Shown here piece after piece: positions 50,911 through 60,223 of a stretch of 64,000 bases of DNA. Under the pieces are notes generated by a model that saw only the letters and a list, made by a program, of their open reading frames with translations, was not told the DNA's origin and made no database searches. The first letter of the stretch is position 1, and each line of letters opens with the position of its first letter. A program made the position numbers and the translations under genes. Source of the stretch: Streptococcus gwangjuense (GTDB taxonomy: Bacteria; Bacillota; Bacilli; Lactobacillales; Streptococcaceae); the NCBI RefSeq assembly GCF_003627155.1, contig NZ_CP032621.1, positions 1,054,001-1,118,000 of the forward strand. Direction: 5' to 3'.

Positions 50911-51841
50911 TTTCAAACTCCTGTTTTACAGCCTTGCATCCTTGAACGCTTCCACGACGTCGCATCTCCATCTCAATGCTGTTGAGGACTTCCCATTTAT
51001 TGAGGCTCCACATAGGACCAATCAGCATATCTCTAGGTGCATCTCCTGTGATTCGGTGGATGACGATATGCTTGGGAATAATTTCCAATTGGTCGCAGAT
51101 GACCTTTACATATTCGTCCTGGCTCATCAGTTGTAAGCGTCCCTCATGGTAATCCCGCTGCATACGCGTATTGGTCATCAAGTGAAGCAAATGCAGTTTA
51201 ATTCCTTGAATATCGTTATCCGTGACACAGCGACGGACATTTTCAACCATCATCTCATGGGTTTCACCAGGCAAACCATTGATCAAATGGGAAACAATCT
51301 CAATTTTTGGATATTTCCTCAAACGCTTGACCGTTTCCACGTACAATTCATAGGAATGGGCACGGTTAATCAGGTCAGAGGTTGCTTCATAAGTGGTCTG
51401 CAAGCCCAATTCAACCGTCACATGCATGCGCTCCGACAACTCAGCCAAATATTCGATGGTTTCGTCTGGTAAACAGTCTGGCCGTGTTCCGATATTGATT
51501 CCTACTACACCTGGCTCATTGATGGCCTGCTCATAGCGTTCCCGAATGATTTCCACCTTTTCATGGGTATTGGTAAAATTCTGAAAATAAACCAGATACT
51601 TCTGAACATCTGGCCACTTGCGGTGCATAAAGTCAATTTCCTTATAAAATTGCTCACGAATAGGCGCATCTGGTGCCACAATGGCATCTCCAGAACCGGA
51701 AACCGTACAAAAAGTACAACCCCCATGAGCCACAGTTCCATCACGATTGGGACAGTCAAATCCCGCATCAATAGGGACTTTAAAGGTCTTTTCTCCAAAT
51801 AGTTTTCGATAATAATCATTCAAAGTATTATAAGATTTCAT
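50894..51841 (-). CDS. mnmL: Radical SAM enzyme, MnmL (YtqA) type
   Basis: 315 aa from the ATG at 51839-51841. The N-terminal part has FDCPNRDG, then CTFCTVSGSGD; the Cys spacing (C, then CxxC) fits the TIGR01212 family. Bacillus YtqA/MnmL acts with MnmM to build mnm5s2U34 without MnmC. The ATG is 7 nt after a consensus -10, so the mRNA is probably leaderless. First gene of mnmL-mnmM-84aa-antiporter-YihY. Confidence 0.88.
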   Translation of the reverse strand: MKSYNTLNDYYRKLFGEKTFKVPIDAGFDCPNRDGTVAHGGCTFCTVSGSGDAIVAPDAPIREQFYKEIDFMHRKWPDVQKYLVYFQNFTNTHEKVEIIRERYEQAINEPGVVGINIGTRPDCLPDETIEYLAELSERMHVTVELGLQTTYEATSDLINRAHSYELYVETVKRLRKYPKIEIVSHLINGLPGETHEMMVENVRRCVTDNDIQGIKLHLLHLMTNTRMQRDYHEGRLQLMSQDEYVKVICDQLEIIPKHIVIHRITGDAPRDMLIGPMWSLNKWEVLNSIEMEMRRRGSVQGCKAVKQEFENEKTT

Positions 51842-51848
51842 AACTTTC

Positions 51849-51877
51849 ATTATAACAAAAAACATCTACAATCTCAA
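51849..51877 (-). promoter_or_regulatory. Promoter of mnmL, leaderless layout
   Basis: TTGAGA (complement of 51872-51877), 17-bp spacer, TATAAT (complement of 51849-51854), then 7 nt to the ATG: the same -35, spacer and distance as the aro-operon promoter. Confidence 0.75.
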
Positions 51878-51932
51878 AAGCCTGACTTTCCTATAAATTC
51901 CTCTGTTTCTCGTTTCCATTAGCGATTTTTTA

Positions 51933-51941
51933 TGATACAAT
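51933..51941 (+). promoter_or_regulatory. Extended -10 promoter of the DUF3397 gene
   Basis: TGA then TACAAT at 51936-51941. The transcript should begin about 51948, on the chosen start codon. Confidence 0.55.
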
Positions 51942-51947
51942 ATGGGT

Positions 51948-52301
51948 ATGATTTTAATGAAATTAGCATCTATTTTATTATTGATACTGACTTTAGTAGT
52001 CTGCATTATCATAACCAAACTTTTTAGATTAAAAAAACTAGGACGAAACTTTGCGGATTTAGCTTTTCCAGTCTTGGTATTTGAATATTACCTTATTACA
52101 GCTAAAACCTTTACCCATAATTTCCTCCCTAGACTGGGCCTAGCCCTCTCACTCCTAGCCATTATTCTCGTTTTTTTCTTTCTTTTGAAAAAACGTAGCT
52201 TTTACTATCCTAAATTCATCAAATTCTTCTGGCGTGCAGGATTCTTATTAACCCTTGTCATGTATATCGAGATGATTGTTGAATTGTTCTTAATGAAATA
52301 A
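51948..52301 (+). CDS. DUF3397 membrane protein
   Basis: 117 aa from the ATG at 51948-51950. Four membrane segments with a short basic loop (LFRLKKLGRNF), as in DUF3397. Function unknown. It is divergent from mnmL. The start is 6 nt after the -10 box with no ribosome site, so it too may be leaderless; ATG 51957 is an alternative start. Confidence 0.8.
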   Translation: MILMKLASILLLILTLVVCIIITKLFRLKKLGRNFADLAFPVLVFEYYLITAKTFTHNFLPRLGLALSLLAIILVFFFLLKKRSFYYPKFIKFFWRAGFLLTLVMYIEMIVELFLMK

Positions 52302-52304
52302 TCG

Positions 52305-52332
52305 AATCCCTAAACATTTTCTAGGGATTTTT
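52305..52332 (+). terminator. Terminator of the DUF3397 gene
   Basis: AATCCCTA (52305-52312) pairs with TAGGGATT (52322-52329), then Ts. Confidence 0.75.
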
Positions 52333-52384
52333 GCTTTCTCTACAAAATAGGATAGACAATAACACTATACAATTTTATACAAAG

Positions 52385-52419
52385 AAAATCCCTTAGAAAC
52401 TTATATTCCAAGGGATTTA
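52385..52419 (-). terminator. Terminator of bgaA
   Basis: AAAATCCCTTAGAA (52385-52398) pairs with TTCCAAGGGATTT (52407-52419), followed on the minus strand by Ts. The rest of 52333-52480 holds nothing recognised. Confidence 0.75.
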
Positions 52420-52480
52420 TCTTCTATCTAAGACAAGAGCTTCTCGCTAGTCTTTAATGATAAAGAAGGTATCAAAATTT

Positions 52481-55400
52481 CTAATCTTCTTTTTTACCTT
52501 TAGTGGCTACTAATCCTGCACTCAAACCGAGAAGAGCTAAGCCTGCTGCTACTGCTGCTTGGCTTGCCGCACTTCCTGTATTTGGTAACTGCACTTTATT
52601 AGCTTGACCGGCTTTACTTGAAGCGATTTGTTTTGTATCTGCTTTTTCTGACACTTGTGGTTTTTTAGCTTCTTGAGCTACTGGTTTGGTTGTTTCACCA
52701 GCTGTACCGACTTCTATGATGCGATCCTGAACCATAACTTTATCATAGCTATCCTTTTCAGTTCGCTTACCATTTTCAACCTCAATCAAGTGAACACGAA
52801 CTCCTTGTCTTCCTTCTTGAATGACACGGGTTTCACCTACTGGAAGTTTGTCATTCTTTTGTTCCTGAACCTTGAAATCGATTGTTTCTTCTTCAATTAC
52901 AAGTTCTGGTCTGTTAAGCACAAGATTCTTCACTTCGTCTTCTGGAAGAGAAGTGCCTGGGTTGGTCCCCACTTCCACGATACGATCTTGTGCAGCAACT
53001 TTATCGTAAGTTTCTTTAAGTTGGCGTTTTCCATTTTCCACTTCAATCAAGTGAACACGGACGCCTTGTTTTCCTTCTTGGAGGACACGGGTTTCACCTA
53101 GATACAACTTATCAGACTTACGCTCCTGAACCTTGAAGTCAATGGTTTCTTCTTCGATTACAAGTTCTGGTCTGTTGAGCACAAGATTTTTCACTTCGTC
53201 TTCTGGAAGAGAGGTGCCTGGTTTTGTTCCAACTTCCACGATACGATCTTGTGCAGCAACTTTATCGTAAGTTTCTTTAAGCTGACGTTTTCCATTTTCT
53301 ACTTCAATCAAGCGAACACGGACACCTTGTTTTCCTTCTTGGAGGACACGGGTTTCACCTAGATACAACTTATCAGACTTACGCTCCTGAACCTTGAAGT
53401 CAATGGTTTCTTCTTCGACTACAAGCTCTGGGCGATTCAGAACAAGATTTTTCACTTCATCTTCTGGTAGAGAGGTGCCTGGGTTGGTTCCGACCAAGAC
53501 GATGCGGTCTGTTGGTGCCTCTACCACTTCATGGAGTTTTTCTTCCTTACTTCCATCAGGATTAATGCTTGTAAAGATACGTTCCTTACCAAGTTTTCCT
53601 TCTTGTTCTACACGAGTTTCACCAAGAAACAGTGTTGAATCCTTTTTCTCAACTGTCTTGTAGGCCAAATCTTTTTCAACAAATTCGAGTTTTGGAAGTT
53701 CTTCTTGTACAGCAGCAACTGTTTTCTCAGAAACTGGTTTTTCCTTGATCAACTGGATACGGTATTCCTTAACTTGTTTTCCACTTTCTGAAACGAGGCG
53801 AACAAGTACTGGAAGGCTATCATCTCCACTATCAACAACTGTTGAAGCTACTTGATTGTTTTCTTCAACTGCGACTTTTGGCCGTTGACCTTTATAGGTA
53901 ATTTGATAGTCTTGACGATTTTCAGCGAAATCAGCAAGTTCTTTTCCATCTACAAGAATCTTTGATTGAGTGCTTTCTTGAGGCAATTCGCTTGGTGCAA
54001 GGAAAGTCATCTCAATCATCGCAACACCGCTCTTATCTGCTTTACGCTCCATACGCCATCTCATGGCTTTGGCTTTGACAGCTTTAAATGTTACGTTTAT
54101 TTCATCACCAGCTTCAATGTCTTTATCCGCACGATAAGGAACAGCTTCCCAATTTTCTGGGTTGTTGAATGGATGTCCTGATTCGTAAGCTTGGTAGTTT
54201 GAATAGTAGGTTGGCACTTCAAAGTCTGGACCGACATAGCGCTCTAAAACAAGTTTAGAAGGCGCATCCGTACCACTATCTGCAAAGAAGTGAAGTTTGG
54301 CTTGCGCAACAGTCCGCTCTACAATCTTACCATTTTCACGGAAGATCACACCTGCTGATACTTCTGGATTAGAAGATGGCGTTTTAGACCAGTTTGTCCA
54401 ACGACGATTTTCAGAGTGATCTCTATCATTGATATAGTCTACACGGTCATGAGAACTGTCGTCAATATCATTAGTTGCTGAAGCAAAGGCCTGGTTACTG
54501 TTTTCATCATAGTTAGGGTTATCTGAAAGAGCCTCACCAAGTTTGTCTGTCACTCGTACAGTGAACTCAGCATTAAGATTGCTACCAAGGACACGACCTC
54601 GAACAGTAAATTGACCTGCTTTTGTCAGATTTTCTGCTGGAACTTCTTCCCATTCAACTGTCATGTCTTTTGCTTCGTAACCGTCTTTACCTGTGAAGTA
54701 AACTGGAACCTTAGTTGGCAATTCAAGTGGTTGGCCTAGTTGCAACAAGCGAGCTTGTTTAACTGCAGCAACTGGTTTACGAGAAAGTAAGTCTTTATTC
54801 TTAGTGAAGTGCAGACGGTATTCTCCTAAGATGTCGCCATTTTCAGCTTTCGCGATGACACGAACTGGCTCACCTTCACGAACGCTTGGAACGACGGTAG
54901 CGAGACCATTGTTGCTGACACTTGCTGTTACTGCGGGAACTTTTCCATCTACAGACTCAAGGTAGTAGTCTGTCAAATCAGGGTTGAAGTTTGCTAAGTC
55001 TTTGCCGTCAACTTGGATTCTTGTTTGTCCTTGTTTGGCTGCCGCAACTTGTTTCGCAAAGATTTGTACTTCTGTAATAGACGTTCCAAGTTTGTTGTCT
55101 GCTCTCACCATACGAATACGGACAGCATAGGTTTCAACTTTATCAAAGCTAAAGTGGTTCATTTCTCCAGCCTTGAGTTGAGCTGGAGCTTTGAGATTGC
55201 TTACCTCTTTCCAGTTTGCAGGATCGTTAAAGACATGTTCTTCATTACCTACAAAGCTAGGGTTTTTAGGAGCTGTTGGAACAGTCTTACCAACATAATA
55301 CTCAATCACATAAGACTTCGGTGCACCAACTCCATGGTCTTCGTGGAATCCGACACTTAGATTATCAACTGAACGTTTGCTCAAGATACCTGAATCTCCG

Positions 55401-58400
55401 AACAGGACACCAACTGAAGCTTCTGGATTACTGCGATTCCAGTTTGTCCAACGATTGGCTGGTCGGTCGTTAAAGGAAATCAATTTATCGTTGACATTTG
55501 AAACAGGGTCGGTTGGATTTGAATCTGAAGCAAAGGCAAGTGGCAATTCTGAACCGGTCCATTGGTCAGAAATGTTTGCACCTTGCTCAGTTTGAGCAGA
55601 TACGCGAACATGAAGTTTAGTTGTTAATTGAGTACCTTCTAAGCGACCATTAACTGTAAAGACACCTTCCTTAGCGTATTGCTCTGGACGAATCGCATCC
55701 CATGCAACCTTAGCTGATGAAACGTGACCATTTGAATCATATGTACGAACGCTTTCTGGTAATTGTGGTGCTTCTGCGATTGGAGTTGTCACACTGACTT
55801 CTTCAACTGAAACGATGCCTTCTACAGATACTTTAGCACGCGCTTCCAGGTCAATTCCTTCAACTTTACCTAACACTTCAAAGCTTTGATAGTGGTCTAG
55901 TTTTTCTTTTGGAATAGCTTGCCATGTAACTTTATGAGTTTTAGGGAAACCTTTGTCATACTCAACCGTTACTGTTGACGGAAGAGTAGGTTCTTGATGC
56001 AAGTCTGTCACTACATTCACTGGACGAATGGATTGCGCAACCTTCGTCTCAGTATTGGCTTGGATGGTGAGTTCAACTTGGCCTTTAGCCCCCTCATATT
56101 CAGCTTTCAGAGTGATTGCTCCTGGTTTATGTAACTCAAGCATTCCTTTACGAACTGCGACTTCCCCTTCACCACTTGTAGAGAAGCTTACTTTATCAGC
56201 TGGTAATACAGCTTGTGTTCCGTCCTGATAATGAGCGAGTACAGATAATTTCACTGTTTGGTCTTCTTTAAGACCGTCAGCTTGTTCCACTTGCAAGCTC
56301 AAATGAGCAATTTTTGGTGCTTCTTCTAGGAATTGAATTGCATAGGTTTGAAGAGGACCACCATCTTTAGACTGAACAAAGATGCTCGCACGCATGCCGT
56401 TTGCTGCGCTTGCTTGAAGAACTGTAACATCAGCATTTTCAGCACTTGCTGTGACTTCTGGCAATTGGGCACCATAAGCAAGAGTGCGGTATTGCATTGG
56501 TTGTTGGCTAGTAAGCCCTGTTACTGCCTCACCGCCAACAGTAACAGTTGGCACTACAGGTGCTGCAGCTTTTCCTTCTTCTACCACAAGGGTTGCATGA
56601 ATAGTTTCTCCAGCTAACTGACCAGTCATTTGAATACGTGATCCAGCTACTGAAAGTTTGGCTTTATCTGCTTCCGCAATCTCCCAGCTATCTACTTCGT
56701 ACTCTTGTACACTTCCATCGGTTACAAGTATTGACACATATTTATCTACAGTGTTCAAATCTGCTCCTGGAGCAACACGTTTAACTGTTGGTAATTCTTT
56801 CGCAATTGCTAGAATCTCGACACGAGCCTCTACCTCACGTCCATTTGCTGTACCTTTAACAGTCACAACTCCTGCTTGACTAACATCGACTTGAGACCAA
56901 GTTACTGGAAGTTTTTCACGACTACCATCGCTGTATACAAAACCTACTGTTTTCGGCATTTTGGGTTCTTTACCGATTAATGTACGAACTCTTGCTACTT
57001 CTGTCCCCAAAACAGTCTTCTCTTGTCCTTCTTTTTTACCAGTAAAGACAGTTACTTGACTAGATTTCAAGAGATCTGAATGGGCTGTCAGTGTGAATTT
57101 ACCTGCTTGTTCAGTTGATTTGACAATGGCAACACCTTTACCATTAAATGCTTTACGAATCCAAGAACCATCTGCTTGCGCCTTATAGCGTTCACGGCTG
57201 GCTTGTTCTCCGTTATCGACACCGACAAGTTGACCTTGTCCGTGTAATTGGAAGCGAACCAGATTATTGGCAGTTGGTACTACATTCCCTTGACTATCAA
57301 CGATTTCGTAGTAGATGTATGTCAAGTCTTTTCCATCTGCTGCGATTGCATGATCTTCTTTGATAAGACGAACAGCCGCTGGCTTACCAGCAGTCGTAAT
57401 CTTATCTCGAGCAATTTCCTTGCCAGATTCATCACGAGCAATTGCTTCCAAGGTACCTGGTTGATAAGCAACTTTCCATTCAAGATAAAGTTCATTAGCA
57501 TTAGCACCTTCTTGGTAAGTTCGTCCATCGCTAGTTTGTTTTTTGTTGAAAGTCTTAAGACCAAGAGATTTTCCATTCAAGAACAATTCTACACTTGCAG
57601 CATTAGAATAAGCACGTACAGGGATTTTATTTTCCGCGTCTGCTACATTATCTATCAACTCTTTGTTTTCCCAGTTCCAGTGAGGAAGAAGGTTAACCAT
57701 TGGTTTTTTCTTTGCAGAAACCCATTGACTTTGGTAAAGATAAAAATCGTTTTTTGGAATACCTGCAGTATCTACTATACCAAAATAAGAGCTTTTAACC
57801 GGCGTGTTGTTTTGGTTGTGCCATGGAGTTGGTTCACCGATATAGTCCGTACCTGTCCAAATGAATTGACCAGCATAGCCAGCATTGTCACGGTCAAATG
57901 TCCATGAAGCAGTTGCCGTTTTACCCCAACCAACACGGTCATTTCCATAATCGGACTGTTCATAGTTACGCCATGACTGATTACTTTGTACCCACTCACG
58001 CTCTGGGTGGAAGTAACTTCCTCTTGTACGCGTTGCTGAAGATGTTTCTGACCCATAAATCAACCATTTTGGATGCTTAGCTCTAAGGGCTTTGTAATTA
58101 TCTTCAGAGTAGTTGAATCCAACAGCATCGAGTTCATCAGCAATTTTTTCATGCCCACCGCTGCCATTACCGAAACGGAACTTATCTGCTCCCATGGTAA
58201 CATAACGAGTCTTATCAACATCCTTGATAACTTTGACTAGACGTTTAACAGTCGCTAGAGAATGGGGATCCCCATTTGCTTCACCGATTTCATTTCCGAT
58301 TGACCACATAAAAACAGCGGGATTATTTTTGTCTCTCTCTACCATAGTACGTAGATCGTAGTCGGACCATTTTTCACCTTTTTTAGCCTCAGGATGGGTA

Positions 58401-59980
58401 GCATCTTTTTCAAAGAAACGTCCATAGTCATAAGGTTTCTTTCCGCCATACCAAGTATCAAAGGCCTCTTCTTGAACAAGTAAGCCAAGTTCAGCTGCAA
58501 TCTGCAAGGTCTGAGGACTTGCTGGGTTGTGAGTCGTACGAATCGAATTCACTCCCATTTCCTTCATTTGTTTCAGACGACGATATTCTGCCTTATAGTT
58601 TTCTTCTGCTCCTAGCGCTCCATGATCATGGTGCAAGGAAACTCCATGGAATTTAATGCGTTCACCATTCAAAGAGAAGCCCTCATTTGGAGTCCAGTTA
58701 TAATATCGGTAACCAAACAGATCTTTCTTAGCATCAACTAATTGACCGTCCCGGTAAACACGTGTAACTAATTCATACAAGGCCGGTTTGTCATTTAAAA
58801 CGGTCCAGAGTTTTGGTCTTTCAACTTCTAAAATCGCATCAAGACTAGTTACTTCATGTGCTTTCAAGGTACGACTCTCTGTACGTACTAGACCTGTCAC
58901 AGCCTGACCACCACGTTCAACGATTTGATATTCTGCTACAAGTTGATGGTCTTTATCGTCTGTATTGACAATTTTGCTGGTCACATGAGTTTCAACCTTG
59001 CCATGTTGTTGTTCTTCAAGTTTTGGTGTTAAAATAGTTGTCCCATTTTTCTCAACATGAACCTTATCTGTCACTTGTAAAGTCACATCACGGTAGATAC
59101 CACTTCCTGAATACCAACGGCTGCTTGGCTGCTTGTTGACTGCATGAACAGCAATTACATTCTCACGTCCATCTTTGTTCAAATAGTTAGTGATGTCATA
59201 TGAAAATTGGTTATAACCATTTGGGTAATGACCCACTAACTGACCATTGACATAAACTTGAGAATCCATGTAGACGCCATCAAAAGTAAGGCGCACATTT
59301 TTCTTAAGGTCTTTTTCATCTAGTTTGAAAGTCTTACGATACCAAGCTTCCCCACCGTTAAGCTGTCCACCTTCGTTTTGTGCAGGAGATTCATGATCAA
59401 AATCGTTAAAGATACTCCAGTCATGCGGTAAATCTAATTTTTTCCACGTAGATACATCTGCATCCGGTTTAATGGCTTCCTTAGAATTTGCATTGAGTTT
59501 AAAGTGCCAATTTTGGTTAAAATTCACTTTTCTGTCTTCAATCATTTGATTGACTTCTTCATTTGTCACAGCTTTAACATCTTCCTTGAGCGGTTTTTCT
59601 TGACTTGAAGCTTGTGATTCTATCTTTGGAGCTTTTTCTTCAGATTTTGAAGACGCTTTTTCCTCTTTTGGAGTTACTGCTTCATCTTCTTTCTTCTCAG
59701 ATGAAATAGACTCAGTGGCACTAGGTTGTTTTTGTGCTGTACTTTCGACTACATTTTTAGTTTCCAAAGCTTGATCAACCTTTTCTTCTACTATCGGTTT
59801 TTCCTCTTTAGGTTTCTCAGCAGTATGAGTAATAGGTGTTTCATCCGCATTAACTACAGATTCTCCAGCTATATTTCCAGCGAATAGAACTGCACAAGTT
59901 CCAATCATTACTGAGCAAGCTCCTACAGCAAATTTACGAATGCTATAGACTCTTTTCCGATTCCAATGGCTTTTTTCCAT
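52481..59980 (-). CDS. bgaA: Surface-anchored beta-galactosidase, BgaA type
   Basis: 2499 aa. It removes terminal galactose from host glycans at the cell wall and also helps adhesion. Order: YSIRK-type signal (about 12-43), Lys/Glu/Ser-rich linker (to ~150), GH2 catalytic domain with E564 (WSIGNE, acid/base) and E645 (YGSE, nucleophile), Ig-like/Big domains, two CBM71-like galactose-binding modules (about 1490 and 1845, each with an RWTNW core), four G5 domains (about 2105-2430) and LPNTG at 2465-2469 with membrane and Lys-rich tail. The catalytic numbers equal those I remember for pneumococcal BgaA, so the extra length over the ~2230 aa of that protein lies downstream, partly in G5 repeats. 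It stands alone with its own promoter and two cre sites. Confidence 0.95.
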   Translation of the reverse strand: MEKSHWNRKRVYSIRKFAVGACSVMIGTCAVLFAGNIAGESVVNADETPITHTAEKPKEEKPIVEEKVDQALETKNVVESTAQKQPSATESISSEKKEDEAVTPKEEKASSKSEEKAPKIESQASSQEKPLKEDVKAVTNEEVNQMIEDRKVNFNQNWHFKLNANSKEAIKPDADVSTWKKLDLPHDWSIFNDFDHESPAQNEGGQLNGGEAWYRKTFKLDEKDLKKNVRLTFDGVYMDSQVYVNGQLVGHYPNGYNQFSYDITNYLNKDGRENVIAVHAVNKQPSSRWYSGSGIYRDVTLQVTDKVHVEKNGTTILTPKLEEQQHGKVETHVTSKIVNTDDKDHQLVAEYQIVERGGQAVTGLVRTESRTLKAHEVTSLDAILEVERPKLWTVLNDKPALYELVTRVYRDGQLVDAKKDLFGYRYYNWTPNEGFSLNGERIKFHGVSLHHDHGALGAEENYKAEYRRLKQMKEMGVNSIRTTHNPASPQTLQIAAELGLLVQEEAFDTWYGGKKPYDYGRFFEKDATHPEAKKGEKWSDYDLRTMVERDKNNPAVFMWSIGNEIGEANGDPHSLATVKRLVKVIKDVDKTRYVTMGADKFRFGNGSGGHEKIADELDAVGFNYSEDNYKALRAKHPKWLIYGSETSSATRTRGSYFHPEREWVQSNQSWRNYEQSDYGNDRVGWGKTATASWTFDRDNAGYAGQFIWTGTDYIGEPTPWHNQNNTPVKSSYFGIVDTAGIPKNDFYLYQSQWVSAKKKPMVNLLPHWNWENKELIDNVADAENKIPVRAYSNAASVELFLNGKSLGLKTFNKKQTSDGRTYQEGANANELYLEWKVAYQPGTLEAIARDESGKEIARDKITTAGKPAAVRLIKEDHAIAADGKDLTYIYYEIVDSQGNVVPTANNLVRFQLHGQGQLVGVDNGEQASRERYKAQADGSWIRKAFNGKGVAIVKSTEQAGKFTLTAHSDLLKSSQVTVFTGKKEGQEKTVLGTEVARVRTLIGKEPKMPKTVGFVYSDGSREKLPVTWSQVDVSQAGVVTVKGTANGREVEARVEILAIAKELPTVKRVAPGADLNTVDKYVSILVTDGSVQEYEVDSWEIAEADKAKLSVAGSRIQMTGQLAGETIHATLVVEEGKAAAPVVPTVTVGGEAVTGLTSQQPMQYRTLAYGAQLPEVTASAENADVTVLQASAANGMRASIFVQSKDGGPLQTYAIQFLEEAPKIAHLSLQVEQADGLKEDQTVKLSVLAHYQDGTQAVLPADKVSFSTSGEGEVAVRKGMLELHKPGAITLKAEYEGAKGQVELTIQANTETKVAQSIRPVNVVTDLHQEPTLPSTVTVEYDKGFPKTHKVTWQAIPKEKLDHYQSFEVLGKVEGIDLEARAKVSVEGIVSVEEVSVTTPIAEAPQLPESVRTYDSNGHVSSAKVAWDAIRPEQYAKEGVFTVNGRLEGTQLTTKLHVRVSAQTEQGANISDQWTGSELPLAFASDSNPTDPVSNVNDKLISFNDRPANRWTNWNRSNPEASVGVLFGDSGILSKRSVDNLSVGFHEDHGVGAPKSYVIEYYVGKTVPTAPKNPSFVGNEEHVFNDPANWKEVSNLKAPAQLKAGEMNHFSFDKVETYAVRIRMVRADNKLGTSITEVQIFAKQVAAAKQGQTRIQVDGKDLANFNPDLTDYYLESVDGKVPAVTASVSNNGLATVVPSVREGEPVRVIAKAENGDILGEYRLHFTKNKDLLSRKPVAAVKQARLLQLGQPLELPTKVPVYFTGKDGYEAKDMTVEWEEVPAENLTKAGQFTVRGRVLGSNLNAEFTVRVTDKLGEALSDNPNYDENSNQAFASATNDIDDSSHDRVDYINDRDHSENRRWTNWSKTPSSNPEVSAGVIFRENGKIVERTVAQAKLHFFADSGTDAPSKLVLERYVGPDFEVPTYYSNYQAYESGHPFNNPENWEAVPYRADKDIEAGDEINVTFKAVKAKAMRWRMERKADKSGVAMIEMTFLAPSELPQESTQSKILVDGKELADFAENRQDYQITYKGQRPKVAVEENNQVASTVVDSGDDSLPVLVRLVSESGKQVKEYRIQLIKEKPVSEKTVAAVQEELPKLEFVEKDLAYKTVEKKDSTLFLGETRVEQEGKLGKERIFTSINPDGSKEEKLHEVVEAPTDRIVLVGTNPGTSLPEDEVKNLVLNRPELVVEEETIDFKVQERKSDKLYLGETRVLQEGKQGVRVRLIEVENGKRQLKETYDKVAAQDRIVEVGTKPGTSLPEDEVKNLVLNRPELVIEEETIDFKVQERKSDKLYLGETRVLQEGKQGVRVHLIEVENGKRQLKETYDKVAAQDRIVEVGTNPGTSLPEDEVKNLVLNRPELVIEEETIDFKVQEQKNDKLPVGETRVIQEGRQGVRVHLIEVENGKRTEKDSYDKVMVQDRIIEVGTAGETTKPVAQEAKKPQVSEKADTKQIASSKAGQANKVQLPNTGSAASQAAVAAGLALLGLSAGLVATKGKKED
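52700..53480 (-). repeat. 261-bp tandem repeat encoding three G5 domains of bgaA
   Basis: The motif coding ETIDFKVQ recurs at 52874, 53135 and 53396: exactly 261 bp (87 codons) apart. The unit covers a G5 domain and its PGTSLPEDEVKNLVLNRPEL linker. The units at about 53,000-53,480 are nearly identical; the C-terminal one is more diverged, and a fourth, older G5 lies near 53,500-53,700. Copy number is likely to vary between strains. Confidence 0.9.
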
Positions 59981-59994
59981 AAAACCCTCCTTTT

Positions 59995-60028
59995 AGTAAT
60001 CGCTTTCATTTTTATGTAAGCGCATACT
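59995..60028 (-). promoter_or_regulatory. Two CcpA (cre) sites before bgaA
   Basis: ATGAAAGCGATTACT (complement of 59995-60009) and ATGTAAGCGCATACT (60014-60028, plus strand). Each fits the streptococcal cre consensus. They lie downstream of the likely transcription start (about 60042), where CcpA can act as a roadblock; carbon repression of bgaA is known in pneumococcus. Confidence 0.75.
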
Positions 60029-60048
60029 TTTAATAGTCTTTTACCCTT

Positions 60049-60077
60049 ATTTTATTAAATAATATAGGAATTTTCAA
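60049..60077 (-). promoter_or_regulatory. Promoter of bgaA
   Basis: TTGAAA (complement of 60072-60077), 17-bp spacer, TAAAAT (complement of 60049-60054). The strong ribosome site AGGAGG precedes the ATG at 59980. Confidence 0.6.
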
Positions 60078-60194
60078 TACTCTAGCATATGAAATAATAT
60101 TTTTGATAGTTTTTTCTAAAATTTGTAGAAGAATTAAAAAACTGAATGTAGTTTTAAAAGAAAAAACACTTATTAACCTTTAAATTAAAAGAAG

Positions 60195-60220
60195 TAAAAA
60201 AGTCCCTTTAAAAGGAACTT
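60195..60220 (-). terminator. Terminator of the miaA-hflX-rnz-SDR operon
   Basis: AAGTCCC (60199-60205) pairs with GGAACTT (60213-60219) with one wobble, and the minus strand ends in Ts. Confidence 0.6.
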
Positions 60221-60223
60221 CTT

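Noticed and set aside
57248..57907. 219-codon open frame antisense to bgaA
   Set aside because: Shadow of the GH2 coding region: Cys/Phe/Ser-rich composition typical of antisense reading, no start signals.
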